Positions 22,401 through 34,400 of a DNA stretch of 64,000 bases are shown here, one piece after another (the stretch's first letter is position 1; each line of letters begins with the position of its first letter). The stretch is from assembly GCA_016165875.1 (NCBI GenBank), contig JABBOT010000082.1:2856486-2920485 (forward strand). The letters are read 5' to 3'. The stretch is from Acanthopleura granulata. Taxonomy: Eukaryota > Mollusca > Polyplacophora > Chitonida > Chitonidae. A program made the position numbers and the translations under genes. The notes under the pieces were generated by a model that was given only the letters and a program-made list of their open reading frames with translations, had not been told where the DNA came from and did no database searches.

Positions 22401-25400
22401 AGGATGAGAAACAATGTCGGCATATACAGTGGAAAATGACTGAATGAGAAAACCTCTTGAGAAAGGGAGAACTTGTCAGCCTGTAAAACACGTGGGAATG
22501 AATCATGCAGGAACGATGATAAAGCATATGATAATGGCTTTATGTTCCGTCGGCTGTATCTCAGTCGCATCATGGCGGCGTACGATTATGAGAAAATATG
22601 CGAGAATGAGAAAACGTCACAACGAGAAAATACAGTAGAAAGAGAAATTATTGATTTATTTCTCTTTTCGACTGGTGTTTTGACATGGGCTCAACAATAA
22701 TTCACTTATTTCACAACTGTCAGGTCTTATGAATTGGCATGGAAGTAATTATGTAGTCAAACAACCCCCGAGTGAGGCCACATGCCAGGAGGAGAAAATG
22801 ACTCAAACTGAAAAAAAAAAAAATACAATGTAACAAGAATTCACATGCATACAGGTGTAGCTCTGACACTTGAATCGGTAAGTCCACTTACGTTATGCTC
22901 AAAGTTGTGTGGGACATCTCTAACGTGTAGGAGCAGACTCTTCAGAATGTCTTCCATTGGCAGCTCTCTTAAGCTGAAAATACATTCACATATCCAAATA
23001 TTTTACAATAATTCAACGGCTTTAAACTTCTGAATATTAATTTTCAATCACAGATAAACCAAACCAAAAGACTAATCGGCTCTGATAGCAAATAATCAGT
23101 TCTGGACTTAATTTCTTTAAAGTTTGAAGATACATTTTCCGTAATGTCAGATGCAGGTTGTCGTTAAGAGTTATCGCCCTTTTACCGCTAGCTGGATGAG
23201 CCCTGTCTTTCACACGCCAGAAAAAGGGCAAAGCAGTGTGACTGCAGCCACGTTTCCCAGATGTAATCGATTTGTGCGATGGTGATTCGAATTTCTTTAA
23301 CATGTATCCATTCCTACTGTATTATAACTGTAAAACACTGACTACGTATGTTTCATTTTCGTTGTCATACAATATATTGTCTGGTTTTATGATACGCCAG
23401 ACTACGTTGAACTTTGTCATAAAGTATTCAGTTTTCATTATTGTAACCTTGGAACTATTCTAAAGCTCATCGTGTGTTATCTGTTTAATAAACGGAGCTA
23501 ACTGGATTTACAGAGAGTGAGTGAGTGCTTGTGGTTTAGTGTCGTACTTAACAATGTTTCAGTCATATGATGTCGAATGGTCCTTCATTTGTGTGCATAT
23601 AGTGTGTCTTCTTGTGGCAGGGCGAGTCCATGCCGCCAAAGTGCTGCAGCCACTGGAAAATCATGCAGACGACACCCCAACCAGTCTGAATACACTGACA
23701 CCAGGCTGACCTGCCCTGTTTCCTTTCTCTCAACCTCTCAATGCCGAGTGCAAGGCAGTTTTAGAGTCTTCAGTATGACCCAACCCGGATTTGAACCTGG
23801 ATCTCCCGACCTTGAGGCAGATGCTCTAAAGCAGCAGGCCACCGAGGCGGTCGGATTTTAGAGAGAACAACGTGTGCGTTCTTCATTTCCATCCAATAAA
23901 GCTTCAGTACTGAACAATATCTGGGCGTTCTCTTGCGAATGACATCATTACGATATCCGGCAATCCACCGACCCCACTAGCCATAAATACTTCTACTGCT
24001 GTTACATTTTCAACAGACTTTTAAGAGGCTTTCAGGAAACAAAGTCTTTGAAAATGGTCAATGTATATGTCCTCAGAACTAACCAATCACAACTGCAGGA
24101 TCAGGCACTTCAAATTTGACATTTTGCAGTGTAGCATTAGATTCTCCACCATGACAACTGTATGTGATCCTATGGCGCTGTACCCAGGGCTGATTTATTT
24201 ATTTATTTCATTGTTGTTTTACGTCGTACTCAATAATATTTCACTTCTACGACGGCGGCCAGCATTATGGTGGGAGAAAACCGGGCAGAGTCCGGCTGAA
24301 ACCCACGACCTTCTGCACGTTGCTGGGGGACCTTCCCACCAACTGCTGGAGAGGAAGTCAGCATGAGGACTAATTTAATCATTTGACCTGATTGTGAGAA
24401 TTTCACTGATCTAAAAAAACCTGTTTTCAGGTCTGGTGTCGTAGCTACAGTGAAGAATGATATCCTAGTGTCAAAAATGTCGATTTTAGCCCCAAAAAAG
24501 TATAAATTTTTTGGACTTATTAGCTTCAGGCTTATAAATATGCCTGACATCTTTGAAAACCCCCATCTGTTGGAAGTGGTATGATCCAACTGAAGGAGGG
24601 TGTTCTGTGCCATGTAACATGGAAAACATGGTTGTACCACTCTGTCCAAAGGCATGTTTTCAAAAATGTCACGCATCTATTTGCGGCCATGTGCTTCTAA
24701 AAATGTACTTTACTAGGGTAAATTTTTAGATCATATTGATATAATAAGCCTATTTAATTGTGAAACGAAGGCGTCTATGAAAATCTGTGAATTCTTGGCA
24801 TGCTTGACTAATACCAAGCCTGCAAATATATGAACAACTTTTTTTGAAAACACCCTTTGTTGGAAGTGGTATGAACCGAGTGAACTTTGTTCAGTACTAT
24901 ATAACATGGAAAATATGGTCATACCACTTTGTCCAAAGGAGTGTTTTTAAAAATGTCACACATCTATTTGCAGGCTTGTGCTTCTAAAAATGCACCATGG
25001 GTGAATTTTTAGATCATATATTATAGGTCTATTTATTTGGGAAACAAAGATAGCTTTGAAAATCCATGAACTTGTGGCATGTGTGGCTGATGCTGTATGA
25101 CATTCGTTACCTGATATTTTGTGAGTGAAGTGTTTTGATGTAGTTCACTTCATCGGGCATGAGGAAGAGCAGGGAGTGGCCCTGTGAACCCGCCCTTGCT
25201 GTCCTCCCCACACGGTGGACGTACTCTGCGCAGCCCCCAGGGGAGAACTGAACGATCCAACGAACCTTGGGCAAGTCCAGTCCCCGAGCAGCTACATCCT
25301 GATGACAAAGTAATCAATCCACAGTGAGTGACAAGGTAATCAATCCACAGTGAGTGACAAGGTAATCAATCCACAGTGAGTGACAAGGTAATCAATCCAC

Positions 25401-28400
25401 AGTGAGTGACAAGGTAATCAATCCACAGTGAGTGACAAGGTAATCAATCCACAGTGAGTGACAAGGTAATCAATCCACAGTGAGTGACAAGGTAATCAAT
25501 CCACAGTGAGTGACAAGGTAATCAATCCACAGTGAGTGACAAGGTAATCAATCCACAGTGAGTGACAAGGTAATCAATCCACAGTGAGTGACAAGGTAAT
25601 CAATCCACAGTGAGTGGCAAGGTAATCAATCCACAGTGAGTGACAAGGTAATCAATCCACAGTGAGTGACAAGGTAATCAATCCACAGTGAGTGACAAGG
25701 TAATCAATCCACAGTGAGTGGCAAGGTAATCAATCCACAGTGAGTGACAAGGTAATCAATCCACAGTGAGTGACAAGGTAATCAATCCACAGTGAGTGAC
25801 AAGGTAATCAATCCACAGTGAGTGACAAGGTAATCAATCCACAGTGAGTGACAAGGTAATCAATCCACAGTGAGTGACAAGGTAATCAATCCACAGTGAG
25901 TGACAAGGTAATCAATCTACAGTGAGTGACAAGTCGACAGTTGTTTGAACGAATACTCAGAAGTTTTTCACTTATATATATATGTGGAGACCAGTTTTAT
26001 GGGTGGCAGAGGAAAATGGGAGGCATAAACCACAATTGTTTGGCAAGTGACTGAGGAGCTTTTCCACATGTGACATGCAGACATGTGTGGCACGTTGCTG
26101 GAGGAGAGGTAATCTTTAACCAGGTGACAGTATTAAGTGTCATTCAATTATTTAATTGTTGTGTTTTACTGAATAATATTTCATTTATACAATGGCGGCC
26201 AACATTATGGTGAGAAAAAACCAAGCAGAACCCCGTGGAAACCTACGACCGTTCGCAGGTTGCTGGCAAACCTTCCCATGTACAGTGTACCCTTATTTAT
26301 TTATTCATCACTTTGACTGATGTTTTGCACTGTACTAAAAAATATTTCACATATACAAACGGAAGCCAGTGTTCTGCTTGGAAGAAACCGAGCAGAACCT
26401 GGGGGAAAACCTTGACCACCCACAGGTTTCTGATGAACCATCCCACCTATGGCCGCAGAGGAAGGCAGTATGAGCTGGAAACTGTGCCTTTGTGTCCTAT
26501 GCATCAACCTATACGTATATACTGGCAAACCTGTGTCCGTGTGAAGGAATCTATGTGGAGTCTTGAAGAAGCAGCCCTTGCCCCTTCCCCTTCCTGCTCC
26601 CACTGCCATCCACATGCACCGTCCCCACACGCCCCTTCCCCACATCCACACGCCCCTTCCCCACATCCGCACGCCCCTTCCCCACATCCACACGCCCCTC
26701 CCCCACATCCACACGCCCCTCCCCCACACTTTCAGATGATGATACTTTTCACCCCTCCAGAGGTATTCACATCCACTGTTAAACCAGTGGTGGACTTGGG
26801 CACAATTCCACTCACCCTGAACGCCACCCCCAGGGGCCAACTCACCGTGCATAGCAGTACCCCAGAACTAGCCTGACTGAATTCCTGATACACTGCCGTT
26901 CTTTCCTGAAACGCAGACAAACGAATGATCACACAATCACAGATATGTCTGTACCAATGAACTACATGTATTTGAACTGCCTCCTGAACACTTTACATGC
27001 TCGGAAGACCACAAATTAGGCATGTAATGAAGTGGATAATTTCTTTACAAAAGCATGTTTGAACACAGCTTTACCAGAATTCTTCAAGTAATGCCCTCTA
27101 CGTTTGCTTTACATCATGGCCGCTACAAGACCAGCTTGACCCTTCAAGTCTGTGTGATGTACGCAGGCTTGTTTTAGATTTTATTATTTATTTATTATGG
27201 TGAGAGGAAACCCACGATCATCCGCAGGTTGGCAGACCTTCCCAAGTGGAGCCACAAAGGAAGCCTGCTTGAGCTGGACTTGAACTCACAGCGACCGCAT
27301 TGGTGGGAGACTTCCATGTCATTACGCTGCGCTGGCCTGCTTACCAAGCCATGGCAGTCCCGCTTGTTTTACAAGTTACATCATTAAAATTGTTTCAAGT
27401 ATACATCAGAATTCTAATTTTTTCGTCTAAAGTCTGCATATGGGACAAGAGTTTTCATGTTTTCTGATTTCACATTTCGGCTCATCATCATGCCCCCCCC
27501 CCCCGTGACCCCCCCCTTTAACCTTGAAATTGTTCAAGGTCATCCTTTCAAAAATGTTCATTGGGCGTAACCTGATCCTACGAGAGAAAAAAATAGCGTC
27601 CCTGGGTAGGGAATTCAAAACTTTTATTTTGGCTCTTGAAGAAGATAGCCATTTTAAAGAAATTAACATGGCGAGAAAAATAAAAAAGAAACTTTTATCT
27701 AAATACCAATGAAAACTTTTGAGCCCTGTTTTGAAAAGTCAGTCGGGTTACGCCCAACAAACATATTTTTAAGGATGGCCCAAGATGTATGTATAAAATT
27801 TACTTGTGGTGGCAGCAACCTGAGGCAACAGAGCAACACATACGCTGCAAGGAGTCTGTATTACCAGGCAGATTACATCAGCCTCAAGCCTCTGAATTTC
27901 ATATTCTGGAAGAAAACTCTCATTATCTGATACAACAACAACATTTGCATTTACATGCAAACGTGTCTAGACAGCTAAAAGAAACCTTCTTAAATTTCTT
28001 GCTTACTGTAATTCTTCAACCCTTTCGCGTGTTTGCAGGGTGTTTATCCAAGCATCTTCTGAAAGCATTATTCTGTGTTGACTGATAAAATTATACTTTT
28101 TGTGAAGCCCTTAAACTGGCCAATTCAACCAATGTAGTTTTGTCTCCAAAATCAAAGTAAAAATGTGCATTAACTGCACTGAAAATTTCTCTTTCACACG
28201 CATAAAGGTTGAGGAATTACGGTATTGAAGCACAGCCATGTACCACCAAATAACAACATCACACCACAAAGCAACAAACTTTTGCTACAACACCACTGAT
28301 TTTGTAATGTCTCCCAGGGAAATTTGGGTTCTTGTGTCAGTTGTATTTTCTCACCTTCTGTTGCATATCACCATGCAGCTTAAAAAACTGCACTACTTTC

Positions 28401-31400
28401 TCCGAGGAACTACTTTTCACTACAGGATGAATGAGCACATCACTGTCAACGCTGTTCGAGCCACTGTCTAAGGTCTGCATAGTTCTTCCGTTTATGGAGA
28501 GGTCGAAAATCTTGTGGTGGAACTCAACGGAGTCCTGAGTGGCCAGGAATACGATCATCTTACTCTCTGGGTTTGAAAACTGAAAGCCAGACCTTGTCAT
28601 AACTATTTAAAAGAATCATAAATCTATTCTGTCATTTCTGAACCAAACACTGTAACTCCGAAGAAAGTTTCAGTTTGGCTGAATATTTCAGCGATTCATT
28701 TTGTCACCATTCACCCCTGATAATGCCAAAATTTCACAAGGAAGCTTCAGTTTTTCGGAGTTTCACTACTTCTATATCGCGTTAAACTTATCAGTGAACC
28801 TAATGGATTATAAAACAATGTCTATTCAATTTAATCTTGACTGATTGAAGTCTGACAGAATATCAGTGACTTTTGCGTCTGAACACCAAGTCATTTCAAC
28901 CCCACAAAAGGGGGACCATAACCTGCTCAAACACAAGGAGGACCAAGTGATTTACTCTTTTGTTTCTTTCTGTAATAAATCCTTGTTTCTGAATAGTTTT
29001 GTTCATAAAGAAAACAGATGATTCACAATCGCTTCAATGTAACAGCAGAAAAGTGCCCAGTTTTACACAGCGTGCAATTGATTTCTTTCACCAGGAGATT
29101 GTTCCCCATTCATGCCATTATAAAAGAATTCAAGGGAATGTTTTTCCTACTTTTGTGCACTTTGTGAGGAATGTCTTCTCAACTTTATTTCCAGATAAAC
29201 TTTCTACCCTTCAAACTTCAGTAGACTTTTTCATAATCTTGAAAAAAAAAATTGCCTATGACTTAGTAAGATGCAGTTTCTCACCACAAAAGAAACTCTT
29301 CTCTCTTTTTATACACAAAAAGAGCAAGTTTTTCAGTTTATCTGGTACATTACACTTTTTCTCACCTTACACTTCCATATGATGAATGAAGCCAGAGTCA
29401 CCAGTCACAGTTTACATGGCACTATGACATACAGTTGCTTCAGTTTATCTGGTACATTACACTTCTTCTCACCTTACACTTTCATCTGATGAATGAAGCC
29501 AGAGTTACAAGAAGCAGTTCAGATGGCACTATGACATACAGCTGCTTCAGTTTATCTGGTACATTACACGTTTTCTCACCTTACACTTCCATATGATGAG
29601 TGAAGCCAGAGTTACAAGAAGCAGTTCAGATGGCACTATGACATACAGTTGCTTCAGTTTATCTGGTACATTACACTTCTTCTCACCTTACACTTCCATA
29701 TGATGAATGAAGCCAGAGTTACAAGAAGCAGTTCAGATGGCACTATGACATACGGCTGCTTCAGTTTATCTAGTACATTACACGTTTTCTCACCTTACAC
29801 TTCCATATGATGAATGAAGCCAGAGTTACAAGAAGCAGTTCAGATGGCACTATGACATACAGTTGCTTCAGTTTATCTGGTACATTACACTTCTTCTCAC
29901 CTTACACTTCCATATGATGAATGAAGCCAGAGTTACAAGAAGCAGTTCAGATGGCACTATGACATACAGTTGCTTCAGTTTATCTGGTACATTACACTTC
30001 TTCTCACCTTACACTTCCATATGATGAATGAAGCCAGAGTTACAAGAAGCAGTTCAGATGGCACTATGACATACAGCTGCTTCAGTTTATCTGGTACATT
30101 ACACTTTTTCTCACCTTACACTTTCATATGATGAATGAAGCCAGAGTCACCAGTCACAGTTTACATGGCACTTTGACACACAGTTGCTTCAGTTTATCTG
30201 GCACATTACACTTTTCTCACCTTACACTTCCATATGATGAATGAAGCCAGAGTCACAAGTCGTAGTTTACAGGGCACTATGACATACAGCTGCTTCAGTT
30301 TATCTGGTACACTAAACTTTTCATTCATGTCAGCTGTGAAATTTCCTCTTATAGGTGTCTTCTCAGCTTCGCTATCTGACTGTTGTGCAGCATCTTTATC
30401 GTGTTTTGTGACGGATATCTTCTCTGGGGAATTTAGGGTAATACCTGCTAGTCTTTCCACACCTTAAAAAAAAAAGTACCAGTGTAATCCAGTTTTACAG
30501 AAAAAAGGAAGAAAAAAGAACTCAAAAGGGGGTACCACCAAATATCGTTTCGGAATCAAATGATCACTGTCTGAAGATATCACAAGCGATAAATTTTGCA
30601 ATGAATCGCAAAGTGGGGTGGGCCTCACGATCTGTTCATGGCTGGTGAAAACGTGATCCCAACAGAACCTGTGCTAAGCCCAACTCCGCAAATGAGTACC
30701 TGATATTATAGAAAATACCCCTTTGGTGAAAGTGGCATGACACAAGGGAGCTTTGTCCAGTAATATACAATGTGGTCAAACCACTTCAGCCACAAGAGTG
30801 TTTTCAAAACTGTCATGCACCTTTTTGCAGACTTGTGAGCCTCTTAAGCAATTGCTCATACGTTCATAAAAGGGTAACTAAATACAGAGATAAAGTTAGT
30901 GTACTTTTAGAGCCACCCACTGAAGGGAAAATGACTCATGTACACCATTTATGTATCATCATTAAAAGCTGGGGGCTTCCGTGGCTCAGTTATTTAGCGC
31001 GCTATCGCAGCACAATGACCCGAAGCCTCCCACCAATGCGGCCGCTGTGAGTTCAAGTCCAGCTCATGCTGGCTTCCTCTCCGCCCGTACGTGGGAAGGT
31101 TTGCCAGCAACCAGCAATGGTCGTGGCTTTCTCCCGGGCTCAGCCTGGTCTCCTTCCAACATAATGCTGGCTGCCGTTGTGTGAGTGAAAAACACCAATC
31201 AAATAAATAAATAAATAAATCATTAAAAACTAGTATCCCGTTCGGGGATTTGCGGGCCATGTAGACTGAAGGTTAAGGTCATTTCTTAAAACAATAATTC
31301 TTTATCTAAATGCATCAGAGAGGCAAACATTGACGAGCTATATTCAGTTGATTTTTTGACCGAAAAAGAGGCTGATTGTTGTTTAATTTTAATTAATCTT

Positions 31401-34400
31401 AATTGTCGTCAATTTCATGGGTGGAGGAAACCAGCGGTAAAGTGACAGTTTGTAACCCCCCTACCTTTTCCAACAAACTTTCCAACCTGTGATACACAGA
31501 CTAGCAAGCCATATTGGTGAAAGGCAAGAAAAGTTCAATGAACGTAAGACTTTGAAAAATGGCAAAGTGCCATGGACATGTATGTGTACCATGCAATACA
31601 AAGCCCCAAACAACGGTGAGTACTAAGAAAACTACAAAAACCCTGACCAGGGCCAGGATTGAACCTGCAATGGCTGATGTCCTATTGACCAATTCAAAGT
31701 GTTTACATCACTTCTGATAAACATTTGTATGGGATTACAAAAATTATTCATTATTCAAACAGTATTTATTTATTTATTTATTTGATTGGTGTTTTACAGT
31801 CTTGTAAATACGACGGTGGCCATCATTATGGTGGGAGGAAAACCCACGATCATCCGCAGGTTGCTGCCAAACTTTCCCACATACGGATGGAGAGGAAGCC
31901 TGCATGAGCTGGACTTCTGGGTAACTGCGCAGCGCAAGTGTGCTAACCAACTGAGTCACAGAGGTCCATCATAAACATTAGACACACGTACACGTAGTTG
32001 TAACTATTGTTTTCTATTTATTTTTAAATTGTTAAAAATACCTTATATCTACATTTATATTTGACCTCCACGAAAAGAGGAACGTTACCCAAGAGACTAT
32101 TTAAATACAGATTTTCTTATCTTCCTACAGAGATGTTTTGAGTTGGCTAATGTGACAATATACCTTGTGTGAGTGTGGCCGACAGCATGGCGGTTTGTCT
32201 AGGTTGGTGGGAGCTCTCGTTGATGGCTGTGATAATCTGGGCTACATCCTTCTCATAACCCAGGTCGAGTAACCTGAACAACAGAAAACAACCGAAGCGC
32301 ACGTTACGGGCCTGAACTGAATTATCTCCCTTGTCAGGTGTCAGCCCACACTGACAGACCACAACTGGTAGACAGTCCTATGTAAAGTGGGAGAGGAAGT
32401 TACCCAGAGTGGAACTTGAACTCTCAGCAACCGCAGTCACTGTGCTGTGCTAGTGCACCACACCCATAGTGTAGAGAGAACAAATGTTTATTAAATAGGC
32501 CAATGGGCAACGGGTATAAGCCAGTGGACGCCATGACAGGTTGAGACAGTTGGTGTGTTCTTTATGTATTGTGACTGTTCATGACAACACCTTACCTATC
32601 TGCCTCATCCAGTATAAGCCAGCGGACACGAGACAAGTTGAGACAGCTCGTGTGTTCTTTATGTATTGTGACTGTTCATGACAACACCTTACCTATCTGC
32701 CTCATCCAGTATAAGCCAGCGGACGCCATGACAGGTTGAGACAGTTGGTGTGTTCTTTATGTATTGTGACTGTTCATGACAACACCTTACCTATCTGCCT
32801 CATCCAGTATAAGCCAGCGGACACGAGACAAGTTGAGACAGCTCGTGTGTTCTTTATGTATTGTGACTGTTCATGACAACACCTTACCTATCTGCCTCAT
32901 CCAGTATAAGCCAGCGGACACGAGACAAGTTGAGACAGCTCGTGTGTTCTATATGTATTGTGACTGTTCATGACAACACCTTACCTATCTGCCTCATCCA
33001 GTATAAGCCAGCGGACACGAGACAAGTTGAGACAGCTCGTGTGTTCTTTATGTATTGTGACTGTTCATGACAACACCTTACCTATCTGCCTCATCCAGTA
33101 TAAGCCAGCGGACACCTGACAAGTTGAGACAGCTCGTGTGTTCTTTATGTATTGTGACTGTTCATGACAACACCTTACCTATCTGCCTCATCCAGTATAA
33201 GCCAGCGGACACGAGACAGTTGGACACTGTGTTCTTTATGTATTGTGACTGTTCATGACAACACCTTACCTATCTGCCTCATCCAGTATAAGCCAGCGGA
33301 CACGAGACAAGTTGAGACAGCTCGTGTGTTCTTTATGTATTGTGACTGTTCATGACAACACCTTACCTATCTGCCTCATCCAGTATAAGCCAGCGGACAC
33401 GAGACAAGTTGAGACAGCTCGTGTGTTCTTTATGTATTGTGACTGTTCATGACAACACCTTACCTATCTGCCTCATCCAGTATAAGCCAGCGGACACGAG
33501 ACAAGTTGAGACAGCTCGTGTGTTCTTTATGTATTGTGACTGTTCATGACAACACCTTACCTATCTGCCTCATCCAGTATAAGCCAGCGGACACCTGACA
33601 AGTTGAGACAGCTCGTGTGTTCTTTATGTATTGTGACTGTTCATGACAACACCTTACCTATCTGCCTCATCCAGTATAAGCCAGCGGACACGAGACAAGT
33701 TGAGACAGCTCGTGTGTTCTTTATGTATTGTGACTGTTCATGACAACACCTTACCTATCTGCCTCATCCAGTATAAGCCAGCGGACACCTGACAAGTTGA
33801 GACAGCTCGTGTGTTCTTTATGTATTGTGACTGTTCATGACAACACCTTACCTATCTGCCTCATCCAGTATAAGCCAGCGGACACGAGACAAGTTGAGAC
33901 AGCTCGTGTGTTCTTTATGTATTGTGACTGTTCATGACAACACCTCACCTATCTGCCTCATCCAGTATAAGCCAGCGGACACCTGACAAGTTGAGACAGT
34001 TAGTGTGTTCTTTATGTATTGTGACTGTTCATGACAACACCTTACCTATCTGCCTCATCCAGTATAAGCCAGCGGACACGAGACAAGTTGAGACAGCTCG
34101 TGTGTTCTTTATGTATTGTGACTGTTCATGACAACACCTTACCTATCTGCCTCATCCAGTATAAGCCAGCGGACACCTGACAAGTTGAGACAGCTCGTGT
34201 GTTCTTTATGTATTGTGACTGTTCATGACAACACCTTACCTATCTGCCTCATCCAGTATAAGCCAGCGGACACGAGACAAGTTGAGACAGCTCGTGTGTT
34301 CTGTATTGTGATCACCACACAACACCTTACCCATCTGCCTCATCCAGTATAGCCAGCTGCGTTGAGACAGCTCGTGTGTTCTTTATGTATTGTGACTGTT

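Noticed and set aside
26235..26876. 213-residue plus frame with HPHAPSP repeats and the opposing minus frame rich in WGRGVWM
   Set aside because: Made of SINE A sequence and a 21-base minisatellite, and antisense to DDX31 exon 12.
32776..34352. Series of identical 60-75 residue plus-strand frames starting [14 protein letters not shown]
   Set aside because: Antisense shadow of the 97-base array, whose real coding content is on the minus strand.
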